Counted from the first letter of the stretch, positions 42,047-51,875 are shown. The stretch: DNA of 64,000 nucleotides from Levilactobacillus andaensis (GCF_016861695.1 NZ_BOLP01000005.1:124001-188000); one strand, 5' to 3'. Translations and numbers: made by a program. The notes: generated by a model not told the origin, from the sequence alone.

Positions 42047-44356
42047 ATGTCTAGTAACAATTCAACCCGTGAGACCCGGATGAGCCGCAACGCCGACCAT
42101 CAATCGGGCCCCCAACGTCCGCATCACGGCTGGCGTCTATTTCGCCGCATCTTATTTATCATCGTCGCCATTGGTGTTTTTGCCATCGTGGCTGGCGCCG
42201 GCCTCTTCTTTTTCTACGCACAAAGCGCCCCAAAGATCACGCAAAGCGCGCTATCGTCCGACGCCTCTACGCGGGTCTACGATGCCAATAACAACGTTAT
42301 CTCGCGACTGGGCGCCCAAAACCGGACTTATGTGAAGTCCAAGAACATCCCCGACACGTTAAAGGCCGCCGTCGTTTCCACCGAAGACCGGCGTTTCTAC
42401 CAAAACAACGGGGTCGACCCCATCCGAATCTTAGGGGCCGCCTTCGCCAACGTCTCTGGCTCTTCGCTGGGGATGCAAGGTGGGAGTACCTTGACGCAAC
42501 AACTGGTCAAGCTGTCCGTCTTCTCAACGGCCGCTTCCGACCGAACGCTGAAACGTAAGGCCCAAGAAGCCTGGTTAGCCCTCCAAGTTGATCACAAATA
42601 CTCCAAGGATCAAATCCTGGAATACTACGTCAACAAAGTTTACATGGGCAATGGTGTCTACGGGATGCAAACTGCCGCACAATACTATTACGGCACGTCG
42701 CTAAAGAACCTCTCACTGCCACAATTGGCCTTGTTGGCTGGGATGCCTCAATCCCCAACCAACTACGACCCCACGACTTACCCCGCTACCGCTAAGAAGC
42801 GGCGGGACCTGGTCCTAAACGCCATGGCCAAGAACAAGGTCATCACGTCCGCACAGGCCCAAGAGGCCGAAGCCGTCAGCATCAAGAACGGGTTATCATC
42901 TATTCACCAAACGACCGCTTCCACAAGTGCCAAGACGACCAAGGTCATCGACGCCTACCTCAAGCAAGTCTATTCCGAACTGAAAGCCAAGGGGTATAAC
43001 ACGACGACCGGTGGCTTAAAGGTCTACACGAACTTGAACATGGATGCCCAACAAAAGCTCTACAACATCGCGAATACCAGCGCCTACATTGCCTACCCGT
43101 CCGACAAGTTCCAAGTTGGCTCGACCATCGTTAACCCAAATAACGGGAAGGTCGTTGCCATGATTGGTGGCCGGAAGACCGGCAACGTCACGTTTGGACT
43201 GAACCGCGCCGTACAAACGGGTCGGTCGAGTGCCTCAACGGCTAAGCCATTAATGGATTACGGCCCCGCCATTGAATATCTCAACTACCCCACCTACGAA
43301 CCGGTCAAGGATACCGCATTTACTTACCCCGGCACCGATAAGAAGCTTTACGACTGGGATAAGCAATACCAAGGCACCATCACCATGCGCAAGGCCCTCT
43401 ACGAATCACGGAACATTCCCGCTATTCGGACCTTGCAAAACGTCGGCATCAGTAAGGCCACGACCTTCTTGAAGGGTCTGGGGATGACGTTTGACAAGAC
43501 GCTGACCCTGCAAAACGGGATTGGGTTGTACATCTCGACCGAACAGGAAGCCGCTGCCTACGCCGCCTTCGCTAACGGTGGGACTTACTACAAGCCGTAC
43601 CTGGTCTCCAAAGTGGTCACGCAAGATGGCAAGGCGCACAACTACTCGGCAACGGGTAAACGGGCCATGTCAGCCGCAACAGCGTTCATGCTGACCGACA
43701 TGATGAAGGACGTCATGACCAATGAAAATGGGTCTGGTCGTTCTGCCGCCATTTCTGGCCTGTATCAAGCCGGTAAGACTGGGACGGACTCCTACCCCGA
43801 CGATTACGCGGATAAGGTCCCCGATGGCGCAACGATGGACTCCTGGTTCACCGGTTACACCAAGAGCTACGCCGTCTCCGTTTGGACCGGTTACGATAAG
43901 CAATTCCAGACAGGTCATTACGTGAGTGAAGCAGAAACGAAGATCGCACAGGAAATTTACAAGTACGAAATGAGTTACCTTGCTCAAAACGCACCGAACA
44001 CCGACTGGACCAAGCCAAGTACGGTCACCGAAACGACGCAGAATAACAACAAGGAATACTACGTCACCGGTCATCCCGGTACGGTTGCGGACACCACGTC
44101 CACCAGCCAATACGGCTCGACCAACACGACCAGCTCTTCTGCTTACAGCAGTAATAGCCAGGTCACAACGAGTTCCAGTTCGTCTCGTGTCAGTTCATCG
44201 ACGACCGAATCCAGCTCCAGCAAGGAATCTTCCAGCACGGAACAAACCCCTGGTGGTGACGGCAACGACGACAACACGAACAGCAGCTCCACGACCACTT
44301 CGTCTGCCAGCTCCACCACGCAGACGACCGATAACAACAAGGATAATAATAGCTAA
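42047..44356 (+). CDS. pbp1A: Class A penicillin-binding protein 1A
   Basis: A 769-residue bifunctional peptidoglycan synthase. A cytosolic N-tail and one membrane helix (34-57) are followed by a glycosyltransferase 51 domain (STEDRRFY with Glu113; GGSTLTQQLVK) and a transpeptidase domain with SxxK (STAK, Ser397), SxN (SRN, Ser454) and KTG (577-579). The last 90 residues form a Ser/Thr/Asn-rich tail, probably extended in the wall. It follows recU by 46 bases with AAAGGAG upstream. A terminator follows. Confidence 0.95.
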   Translation: MSSNNSTRETRMSRNADHQSGPQRPHHGWRLFRRILFIIVAIGVFAIVAGAGLFFFYAQSAPKITQSALSSDASTRVYDANNNVISRLGAQNRTYVKSKNIPDTLKAAVVSTEDRRFYQNNGVDPIRILGAAFANVSGSSLGMQGGSTLTQQLVKLSVFSTAASDRTLKRKAQEAWLALQVDHKYSKDQILEYYVNKVYMGNGVYGMQTAAQYYYGTSLKNLSLPQLALLAGMPQSPTNYDPTTYPATAKKRRDLVLNAMAKNKVITSAQAQEAEAVSIKNGLSSIHQTTASTSAKTTKVIDAYLKQVYSELKAKGYNTTTGGLKVYTNLNMDAQQKLYNIANTSAYIAYPSDKFQVGSTIVNPNNGKVVAMIGGRKTGNVTFGLNRAVQTGRSSASTAKPLMDYGPAIEYLNYPTYEPVKDTAFTYPGTDKKLYDWDKQYQGTITMRKALYESRNIPAIRTLQNVGISKATTFLKGLGMTFDKTLTLQNGIGLYISTEQEAAAYAAFANGGTYYKPYLVSKVVTQDGKAHNYSATGKRAMSAATAFMLTDMMKDVMTNENGSGRSAAISGLYQAGKTGTDSYPDDYADKVPDGATMDSWFTGYTKSYAVSVWTGYDKQFQTGHYVSEAETKIAQEIYKYEMSYLAQNAPNTDWTKPSTVTETTQNNNKEYYVTGHPGTVADTTSTSQYGSTNTTSSSAYSSNSQVTTSSSSSRVSSSTTESSSSKESSSTEQTPGGDGNDDNTNSSSTTTSSASSTTQTTDNNKDNNS

Positions 44357-44369
44357 AGCTTAAGACGTG

Positions 44370-44419
44370 AAAAGGTCGCCAGTAGATAGTCAATTTTGAC
44401 TGTTTACAGGCGACCTTTT
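44370..44419 (+). terminator. Terminator after pbp1A
   Basis: AAAAGGTCGCC with GGCGACCTTTT encloses an inner AGTCAAAATTGACT-like stem; the strand continues TAATTTT. Confidence 0.88.
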
Positions 44420-44450
44420 AATTTTAATTGGGATAGATACTTGTGTAAGT

Positions 44451-44615
44451 TGGCCGCACTGCGGCTGCCAGGGATTCCGCCTGCTGTGGAACGGGCTTCT
44501 CGCTCGCTTTTAAGCCACGAAAACCACGTGTCTTAAAAGTCGCCCATAGTGGTCGCTGTGAGCGACCACTATTTCCACGGCTGGTTGCATCCCTGGCCTC
44601 CTCCGGCTTTGATTG
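44451..44615 (-). repeat. Family A structured repeat, copy A8 (short)
   Basis: Reverse-oriented copy between pbp1A and dnaD, the position of nth in related genomes. It lacks about 20 bases in the hairpin 4 region (GCTGTGG joins directly to AACGGGCTTC). Hairpin 2 is GTGGTCGCT...AGCGACCAC. Confidence 0.88.
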
Positions 44616-44684
44616 TGTTTTATGACAACCGCAAAAAGCTCGTATTCCCATCAGCCCACAATTGATGACCAAATCCACTTCAGC

Positions 44685-45389
44685 CTAATTATCTGTCAGC
44701 TTAAAAATTGGGACATCTGGAATCTGTGAGTTTGCTTGACTGGCATTGCCATTTGCCGCTGAACGGCGCGGTTCCTGACGTTCTTTTTCCTGTTGAACCT
44801 GAGCGGCCGTCTTTAAGTTCTTCTTTTCCCAGCTTAAGAGAATCCGGTCCATATACTTTAGACTGTACGCCTGACTCAACACGGCTTCCTTTAAGGCCAA
44901 TTGAATGAGTTCTGGGCGGTAATGGTCCTCGTCCAACCACTGGCTGATGCTTTCCATCTCCAATGGTGACAGTGGCCGCCCAAATTCCGTTTCGATTTGG
45001 TTAAAAACCGTTGACCGATCGTTGGTGGCTTCCTGTTTAACTTCTTTTTGTACCGTCTGCACGTCTAATTGGCTTAATTTTTCCGTTAACAGCCGAAAAT
45101 CATACGCATCTGCTTTTTGCCCCTGCGCGTTCGTCACGCTGGTAATCGTCATCAACTTCGATGTGATCATCTCGTGCAGCAGTTGATAAACCCGCTGCTT
45201 ATCCCAGCCCAAGTACTCAGCAATGCTCTCTGCCTCGGGCAGTTGCTCACCACGGTCCATTTGACGGCGTAACTGGAGGTAGACCAGGAGTTGATCCGTG
45301 GTCATCCCCACCTCACGAAAATGGTCGAGTAAGTAATTGGCAATACTGGTTTGGCCAGCTTGAATATAGCGCATCATAAAATCTGCCAT
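44685..45389 (-). CDS. dnaD: DnaD-like replication initiation protein
   Basis: A 234-residue primosome component. The N-terminal winged-helix DDBH1 domain (about 1-100) includes EYLGWDKQRVYQLLHEM, and the DDBH2 domain has FGRPLSPLEMESISQWL and YSLKYMDRILLSWEKKN, the YxxxI-type motif that binds DNA. DnaD acts in DnaA- and PriA-dependent helicase loading. In related genomes it sits between asnS and nth; both are absent here, and repeats lie on both sides. Confidence 0.92.
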   Translation of the reverse strand: MADFMMRYIQAGQTSIANYLLDHFREVGMTTDQLLVYLQLRRQMDRGEQLPEAESIAEYLGWDKQRVYQLLHEMITSKLMTITSVTNAQGQKADAYDFRLLTEKLSQLDVQTVQKEVKQEATNDRSTVFNQIETEFGRPLSPLEMESISQWLDEDHYRPELIQLALKEAVLSQAYSLKYMDRILLSWEKKNLKTAAQVQQEKERQEPRRSAANGNASQANSQIPDVPIFKLTDN

Positions 45390-45430
45390 GCGTTGGCCTC
45401 CTTATCTTTTAAGTCTTAATTAGTTTATAA

Positions 45431-45622
45431 ACTGGGCAACCTAGTATGCCCTTCGCCTTACCGGCCGCCAGATATGGGCTGGAACGGTGCGGACACAACT
45501 TGAAGCCTCGAAAACCGCGAGTCTTCAAGGTTGGTCTTCTGCTAAGTCGACGGAAATCCACCGTCAACTTAGCAGAACGACGCGCCTGAGCCCATATCTG
45601 GCGACCTCTCGGCTTATACTGT
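45431..45622 (-). repeat. Family B structured repeat, copy B3
   Basis: Reverse-oriented family B copy just upstream of dnaD. Core 45447-45622, with terminal stem CAGATATGGGCT/AGCCCATATCTG, hairpin 2 TCTGCTAAGTTGACGG with CCGTCGACTTAGCAGA, and hairpin 3 CTTGAAG...CTTCAAG. The 3' extension keeps GTTGCCCAGTTT. It is divergent to A9, 101 bases away. Confidence 0.88.
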
Positions 45623-45723
45623 AGCCCTCCGTCAGCTCAGAAAGATGAGCCTAAACTCGTTATCGATTGGACCAACAATGTCGAGTCCACAAAGCCTTCG
45701 ACCGCTGTCGTTATAGAACACAA

Positions 45724-45919
45724 TCTGAGCCGGAGGAGGCCAGGGATGTAGCCAGCCGTGGAGGTGATGTTAGCTGGCGATTCTTTAGCCAGCTTACATC
45801 ACGGGCGACTTTGGAGACACGTGTTCTTCGTGGCTTCAAAGCGAGCGAGAAGACTGGTGTTTTCCCAGTCTGAAGCGTCCCTCACAGCAGGCGGAATCCC
45901 TGGCAGCCGCAGTGCGTCA
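45724..45919 (+). repeat. Family A structured repeat, copy A9
   Basis: Forward-oriented element between aspB and dnaD, the usual position of asnS. Hairpin 2 is GTGATGTTAGCTGGC...GCCAGCTTACATCAC, hairpin 3 CTTTGGAG...CTTCAAAG with a G-U, hairpin 4 AGACTGG...CCAGTCT. It is the copy with the best preserved overall fold. Confidence 0.9.
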
Positions 45920-46035
45920 AATTCACACTACTCGCTTTTTTAGTCTAACACGTTCTCTGAGTCCTGACGAAACGAAACGAAACGACCGGCACCCACTTGC
46001 GGTCCGGTCGTTAAGTCATTGTTGTTTTAATTGAT

Positions 46036-47211
46036 TTAGTCCATGAATTTCTTTAGCCGTTGCATGGCGACCTTTAACGTCTCCAGGTCCGTCGCATAGC
46101 TCATTCGGATGTGACCCGGAAGCCCAAAGGCCTCACCCGTCACGACCGCGATGTGCGCCTCATTTAACAACGCCGTCACGAATTCAGCGGTCGTCGTGTA
46201 GCCCTTCATCGCCATTGCTTCCGTCACGTCCGGGAACAGGTAGAACGCGCCCTGTGGCTTGGCATTGAGCTTGAATCCCGGGATTGCTGCCAGTAACGGG
46301 TAAACCACGTCTAAGCGCTGTTTAAACCCGTCCTTCATCTCAGTCACCGGCGTCTGGTCACCGGTCAGCGCCGCAACAGCTGCCGCTTGGCTCACCGCCG
46401 CTGCATTACCAGTCATATGTGACAGGACGTTTTTCAACGCCGTCATCACATCGACAGGGCCCACGGCATAGCCGATCCGCCAGCCAGTCATCGCGTACGT
46501 TTTCGACACGCCATTGACCAGAATCGTATGCGCCGCAATCGAATCGCCCAGCGTCAACATGGACGATACGGGCACCGGACCAGCGTAGACCAGTTCGCCA
46601 TAAATTTCATCGGCGATAATAATCAAGTCGTGCGCCACGGCCCATTCTCCAATTGCCCGCAGCTCAGCGGCCGTATAGACCAGGCCACTGGGGTTCTGCG
46701 GTGAATTCAGGACGATGGCCTTGGTTGCTGGGGTCACCGCATCCGCTAACTGCTCCGGTGTGACCTTCAACGATGCCGTTGGCGCGACCTCGATGGGCCG
46801 GCCCCCGGCTAATTTGACCTGTTCGGCGTAACTGACCCAGTACGGTGCTGGTAACAAGACCTCATCACCAGGATCAAGTAGAATCTGAAATAACGCGTAC
46901 AGCGCCATCTTAGCCCCGGTCGTGACCACCACTTGATCCGTGGTGACCGTCACACCTTGCGTGGCTCTGAGCCGTTGGACGATGGCCTGACGAAGTTCAA
47001 GTGTCCCGGCCGTCGCCGTATAGCTGTTGACCTGGTTGGCGCGAATCGCCGTGACCGCCGCCTCACGAATCGCTGTTGGCGTCGGATAGTCTGGTTGACC
47101 AACGCTCAGGTTGATCACGTCCACTCCTTGAGCGCGTAACTGTGCGGCCTGTTGACCCGTCTTTAACGTAGCTGAGGGGCGCACTGCACGCGCGCGTTGT
47201 GATAATTGCAT
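46036..47211 (-). CDS. aspB: Aspartate-type aminotransferase (class I/II)
   Basis: A 391-residue PLP enzyme. The PLP lysine is Lys237 in NGVSKTYAMTGWR; Asp201 and Tyr204 (ADEIYGELVY) contact the cofactor, NSPQNPSG (169-176) is the family signature, and the distal Arg lies in IRMSYAT. It probably transfers amino groups between aspartate or another amino acid and 2-oxoglutarate. It is co-oriented with ypmB-like and dinG, an order conserved in Firmicutes. Confidence 0.93.
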   Translation of the reverse strand: MQLSQRARAVRPSATLKTGQQAAQLRAQGVDVINLSVGQPDYPTPTAIREAAVTAIRANQVNSYTATAGTLELRQAIVQRLRATQGVTVTTDQVVVTTGAKMALYALFQILLDPGDEVLLPAPYWVSYAEQVKLAGGRPIEVAPTASLKVTPEQLADAVTPATKAIVLNSPQNPSGLVYTAAELRAIGEWAVAHDLIIIADEIYGELVYAGPVPVSSMLTLGDSIAAHTILVNGVSKTYAMTGWRIGYAVGPVDVMTALKNVLSHMTGNAAAVSQAAAVAALTGDQTPVTEMKDGFKQRLDVVYPLLAAIPGFKLNAKPQGAFYLFPDVTEAMAMKGYTTTAEFVTALLNEAHIAVVTGEAFGLPGHIRMSYATDLETLKVAMQRLKKFMD

Positions 47212-47235
47212 GGTGAGTCCTCCTCTCGGTTGCGA

Positions 47236-47739
47236 TTAGATGTTGGAAATTTGCTGTAAGATCTTCCCGTTGCTGTATTGGAAAGTCAGGTAGCAGAGTT
47301 TGCCGGATTGGTTCAGGTAACTGACCTGCCAAGCTGGCTTGCCGTTAAAGATGCTCAATGCTGCGGCGAGGACCTTTTTCGGATTCCGTTTCCAGACCTG
47401 TTCAAGGACCGTGTTGCGGGATAAGCCCTCGCTTTGCTTCAGCACCGTTACGTCGTTGCCCGTCTTGGGGACAATCGCGTAAACGGCCTGTTGCGCCTTG
47501 TTTTTGCCGGCAACCGTGTAGTAGGTCGTGTTTAAGTTCGTCCAGTAAAAGTCGCTGGTACTTGTCAAATGACCGGACTTCTTGGCAACCGTTTCGGCGT
47601 GGGTCTGCATCTGGCTCAGCGGCTTGCTGGCCTTACTGATCACGTAGCCGCCACTCAGCAGCAGGACCAGGATCACGACTAAGATACTCAGTAGGACCCA
47701 GTGACGTGGCCGGCGACGCTGCTGATATTGTTGTCTCAT
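47236..47739 (-). CDS. YpmB-like membrane-anchored protein (DUF5590)
   Basis: About 167 residues: a basic N-terminus (QQRRRPRHW), one membrane helix (VLLSILVVILVLLLSGGYVI) and an extracellular PepSY-like domain ending in YLTFQYSNGKILQQI. It corresponds to YpmB of Bacillus, encoded between dinG and aspB. The start is uncertain: ATG 47739 is 15 bases from GGGAG, a TTG just upstream is nearer, and a longer TTG start exists at 47772. The function is unknown, perhaps envelope related. Confidence 0.8.
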   Translation of the reverse strand: MRQQYQQRRRPRHWVLLSILVVILVLLLSGGYVISKASKPLSQMQTHAETVAKKSGHLTSTSDFYWTNLNTTYYTVAGKNKAQQAVYAIVPKTGNDVTVLKQSEGLSRNTVLEQVWKRNPKKVLAAALSIFNGKPAWQVSYLNQSGKLCYLTFQYSNGKILQQISNI

Positions 47740-47787
47740 CAATTTACATCGTACTCCCTTGTCAAATTTCAATCTTCGTCAATTATA

Positions 47788-50628
47788 TCAAACTTCGGGA
47801 GGGGTCACCGAGTTGTCCGTGCTTTTTTCAAAAAATTTAACTAAACCTTGGGCAATGACGCCCACATCCCCAGTGGTCTTCGGCAGATCATCTGGTAAGG
47901 CGCGCAGGATGCTTTGTCCGTACTGGCGTTCCAACACGCGTTGATCCAGGAGGACAATAGCCCCGCGGTCGTTCGGTGTCCGAATCAACCGACCGATTCC
48001 CTGCCGTAATTTTAAAGTCGCCGATGGCAAGGCCGCATTGTAAAACGGATTCTTCCCGGCCGCCTCTAAACGCGCGTAGTTGGCCTTTACAAATACCCGG
48101 TCCGGTGAATCGAACGGTAGCCGCGTCACAATCAGCAGCTCCAACTGTTCAGCGGGCAGATCGATGCCCTCCCAGAAACTAGCTGCGCCTAACAAGATGG
48201 CGCCATGACTGGTGGCAAATCGTTTAGCAATCCGTTCACGACTGCCACTAATGCCCTGAGCAAAGATCTCACGCTGGGCAAATTCCGGTTGCTGGGTCAG
48301 CTGCTGGTAGACCTGTTCGATCACGCTGAGCGAGTTGAACAGGACCAGCGTCTGCTTGTTCACGGCACCGGCCATCTGCGTAATCGCCGCCGTCAGGTAA
48401 GTGACATAGTCCTCAGGTGAGACGCGCGACAGATTCGGTCCGGTATCACTGATAAATAGCTCGGCCTGCTTGCCATAGTCAAAGCTCGACCGCATCCGGT
48501 GAGTCACCGTGTCATCACGGTCCAGATCAAATTGGTCCAGAACGTACTGTGACCGCCCTGACGAGAATAAAGTGGCCCCTGTCAGCAGAACCGGTTGGAA
48601 CCCGGCGTACAGGTGATGGCGCAAGAAGCCCTCCGTTGCCAGCAATCCACTCGCCAATTGGAGGCTATTGCGGTCCCCAACGTGGTTGATTGTCAGCCAG
48701 AAGAGACTGGCCGGCGCTTGGTCGCTGACCTGCTTTAAGATCATCAACAGCCGGCTCATTTGGTCGTCAAACAGGTGGATCCGCGTGTCGACCTGTTCGA
48801 ACAAGTAACGTTCTGACGCCGCAAATCGGTCCTGTTGTTGGTCGTAGCGTTGCCGTAAGTCGCCCAGTGCCGCCAACAACTCGTTGGTCGCCTGCGTGGC
48901 CGTGTCGACCGCCGTCCCCTGTTGCAGTTCGGCAGCGAGGTCCGCCGCGGGGATCAGCTCCTCGATGATTTGATTGTGGTTGTTGACCCGCTTATTCGCT
49001 AAGAAGCGTAGGAACAGTTGCTTGATCAGCTGATTCAACTGCGTTTCCAATGTGTCACTAGCGACCAGGATGCGCTCTAAGGTCGTTGTTGCCGCGGCAT
49101 CCCCATTAAACAAGCTCATCAGACTCGGCCCAATTTCACGGCTGATATCGCGTTCCACGTGATGGAGCTCGTTGATCAACTGGGAAAACTTGACCTGCGT
49201 CCGCCGTTGCTTCAGCGTGCTGTCCGGTAAATGTTGGGCCTCATCGACCACCAAATAAGGCTGGTGGAGGCGTTCACCTAGTGCCAGCGCGTGTTCACTG
49301 AGATAGGCGTGGTTCACGATGATAAATTGGGCCTGTTCCATGCGCTGGTCCCGGCGCCGCAAGAAGTCATCCTCATAGAACGGACTGTCCGCGGTGACCG
49401 TGCCCTCGTGAATGATCTCCTGGAAGTAAGGTGCCCGATACGTTGCGAGATGCAACTCGTCGAGGTCCCCGGTCGTGGTCATCGTTAGCCAGACTAGCAA
49501 CCGGAGTTTAAGGAGCTGCGTCTGCTTAGACGTCTCGGCCACCTTAAGGGTCGTTGCGAAGCGTTGGAGGTCCAGGTAATGTTGGCTCCCCTTGACTAAT
49601 ACCGCGTTGACGGTAAAGGGCACAATTTGTTTGAGCAACGGAATCGTTTGGTCTAATAATTGTTCCTGTAAGAGTGTGGTTGCCGTGCTGATGACGACGG
49701 ACTTCCCCGTCTGACTCAGATAAGCCATTGGCAACACGTAGCCGAGACTCTTGCCAATCCCGGTCGGTGCCTCAACAATCATCTGTTTGACCGGATGTTG
49801 GTCGGCCGCGGCGTAGTTGTTGTAGATGTAATTCATCATTTTACCCTGTTCGGGCCGCCACTCCAGATTATCTGGCATCAACTTCTGCTTTTGTTTCTTA
49901 GTCTTCGGATACTTGCTGGGCGTGGCTAAGGTACTGGCTGGTAAAGCCGCCGCCTGGCGTAAGGCTAAGCCATTTTTGATGTACAAATAGTCCGGTAACT
50001 TCCGCGGATTGGCCGCGTTGAGTCGCTGGGCTTCATTGAATAAACCGGCCGTCTGTAACGGTAAATCCGGATGGAGGTCGATCATCTGTTGTAAGGTCAC
50101 CACGGGTAAGGCCCGCAGCCGCCGGAACAGAAAAATAAACAATTCGGCAGTCGCACTGGCATCGCTGTCGGCGGAATGCGGATTGTCGTGTTCGATATTG
50201 AAGTACCCGCTGAGGTCCCGTAGCCGGAAACTGGGAGCAGTCGGCAATAAAATTTGACTCAAAGAAACCGTATCTACCGCCGCAATCGTTAGCTCGGGAT
50301 AGCCCACCCGGGAAAATTCGGCGTTAATAAACGGCAAGTCAAAATTGACGTTGTGGGCCACAAAGACCGTATTGGTCAATAAGCTGTAGAGTGTGCCCGC
50401 CACGTCGTCAAATAAGGGCGCATGCCGCACCCGTTTGTTCGTGATACCCGTCAACCGAGAAATCGCCGCCGGAATCTCCCGCAACGGATTGACGTCCGTT
50501 TCAAAGTGATTAATGATCTGGTTATGTTGGACGAAGACGCACCCGACTTGGATAATGCGGTCGCCATCTGTCACACTGGTTCCGGTAGTCTCGATATCGA
50601 CCACCGCGTAAACCGTGTCTTTATCCAT
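47788..50628 (-). CDS. dinG: DinG-family exonuclease/helicase
   Basis: A 946-residue fusion of a DnaQ-like 3'-5' exonuclease (VVDIETTG at 9-16 with Asp11 and Glu13) and an XPD/DinG-type superfamily 2 helicase (Walker A APTGIGKS, DEAH-like VVDEAQHL, motif VI GRLIRTPNDRG). The four cysteines of the iron-sulfur cluster found in E. coli DinG are not evident, as expected for the Firmicute form, in which the protein acts mainly as a nuclease. ATG 50628 follows GGTGAG; 15 in-frame codons upstream lack a site. Confidence 0.92.
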   Translation of the reverse strand: MDKDTVYAVVDIETTGTSVTDGDRIIQVGCVFVQHNQIINHFETDVNPLREIPAAISRLTGITNKRVRHAPLFDDVAGTLYSLLTNTVFVAHNVNFDLPFINAEFSRVGYPELTIAAVDTVSLSQILLPTAPSFRLRDLSGYFNIEHDNPHSADSDASATAELFIFLFRRLRALPVVTLQQMIDLHPDLPLQTAGLFNEAQRLNAANPRKLPDYLYIKNGLALRQAAALPASTLATPSKYPKTKKQKQKLMPDNLEWRPEQGKMMNYIYNNYAAADQHPVKQMIVEAPTGIGKSLGYVLPMAYLSQTGKSVVISTATTLLQEQLLDQTIPLLKQIVPFTVNAVLVKGSQHYLDLQRFATTLKVAETSKQTQLLKLRLLVWLTMTTTGDLDELHLATYRAPYFQEIIHEGTVTADSPFYEDDFLRRRDQRMEQAQFIIVNHAYLSEHALALGERLHQPYLVVDEAQHLPDSTLKQRRTQVKFSQLINELHHVERDISREIGPSLMSLFNGDAAATTTLERILVASDTLETQLNQLIKQLFLRFLANKRVNNHNQIIEELIPAADLAAELQQGTAVDTATQATNELLAALGDLRQRYDQQQDRFAASERYLFEQVDTRIHLFDDQMSRLLMILKQVSDQAPASLFWLTINHVGDRNSLQLASGLLATEGFLRHHLYAGFQPVLLTGATLFSSGRSQYVLDQFDLDRDDTVTHRMRSSFDYGKQAELFISDTGPNLSRVSPEDYVTYLTAAITQMAGAVNKQTLVLFNSLSVIEQVYQQLTQQPEFAQREIFAQGISGSRERIAKRFATSHGAILLGAASFWEGIDLPAEQLELLIVTRLPFDSPDRVFVKANYARLEAAGKNPFYNAALPSATLKLRQGIGRLIRTPNDRGAIVLLDQRVLERQYGQSILRALPDDLPKTTGDVGVIAQGLVKFFEKSTDNSVTPPEV

Positions 50629-50806
50629 AGTATGCTCACCAATTTCTGCACAATTTGCGATAATAACTGGCACTATGATACACCACTTAGGCGGCCAACG
50701 CTACGCTAGAGTTCCTCCCACTAGATGATTCGGGTTGAGTCGCGCCTTTTCTGACGGTGTTCTTTGGCTTGAGAGTAAAATTAAGACCGCTAAACGTGCT
50801 AAGGAT

Positions 50807-50995
50807 GGCCGCGCTCCGGCTGCCAGGGATTCCGCCTGCTGTGGGGACGCTTCAGCCTGAGAGGCAGGCTTCTCGCTCGCTTTTAAGCCGCGTGGACCAT
50901 GCGTCTTAAAAGTCGCCCATCCTGATAGCTAGCCAGCGGCCAGCTGTCAGGATTACCACGGCTGGCTGCATCCCTGTCCGCCTCCGGCTCTGACT
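50807..50995 (-). repeat. Family A structured repeat, copy A10
   Basis: Reverse-oriented element upstream of dinG. Hairpin 2 has diverged to CTGATAGCTAG...CAGCTGTCAG with pairing retained; hairpin 4 is AGCCTG...CAGGCT. It is divergent to A11 across 685 bases. Confidence 0.9.
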
Positions 50996-51680
50996 GTACC
51001 TTGCCATGACAATCGTTGGGAGATTGAAGCAGGTTGTAATAACTTCTAAAATGAGCACGCGACAATTCTACAGGTATTCATGGTGTTCCCATCCTATTTG
51101 AAACCTCAATTGATAGCGTCAGCAAGTAGTGACCCAGCATTCATGCTGCCTGTCGACACTCATTCTCACCAACCAACTATGACATCGTGCAGTGACTTAT
51201 TTTTAATTTAGTCGGTCGTCAATTCTAAGCTACCGATAATCGAAGCTCATTCCGCTTTTTGCAGTCATTATAATCCCTGGCCCACCACATAATTTTACAC
51301 AACCACTGTTCAAACTTCTTTGAAACGTGTAATATAACAAGGCTAACTAATCTAAGTTACTTTGATTTGATTGCTGTACTAATAATCAATCGTTTCTAAG
51401 CTCAACGAATCCCGTTATGGCAACGTTTATTGTTAAACTATGATTAAGCCGCTGAATCTTTTCAGATATGGCTGCTGGCGAGTTAATTTTGAAACACTTA
51501 GGCACTAGTTTCTAAAATTACTAAAAATTTCGACTTGGAGTTGGCAGATCTGTTTAGTGACCATTTTGCTTAGAACACCAGTCACTCCGCTGTAAAATTG
51601 ACGATGTTATCCCAGCCAATAACCGTCCAACTGGAAAATCCAGCGAAATTTGTTTTTCAACGTCTATACCGGTAGTGATC
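50996..51680. other. Long A/T-rich spacer between A10 and A11, no gene seen
   Basis: About 685 bases with many stops in all frames. No gene, RNA structure or terminator could be supported. It separates the two divergent repeats between the divergent dinG and mevalonate operons. Confidence 0.6.
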
Positions 51681-51875
51681 AATCTGAGCCGGAGGCAGCC
51701 AGGGATGTAGCCAGCCGTGTCGACGATGTTAGGCGAGGTCCTTTCTCGGCTTACATCGTAGGACGACCTCGGAGACACGCGGTTTTCATGGCTTTGAGGC
51801 GAGCTGGAAGTCCGGTTCCCAGGCTGGAGGCGTTCCCCATGGCAGGCGGAATCCCTGGCGGCCGCAGTGCGACCA
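51681..51875 (+). repeat. Family A structured repeat, copy A11
   Basis: Forward-oriented element 175 bases upstream of the mevalonate operon, close to copy A1 in sequence. Hairpin 2 is GACGATGTTAG...TTACATCGT; hairpin 3 is CCTCGGAG...CTTTGAGG with two G-U pairs. Confidence 0.9.
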
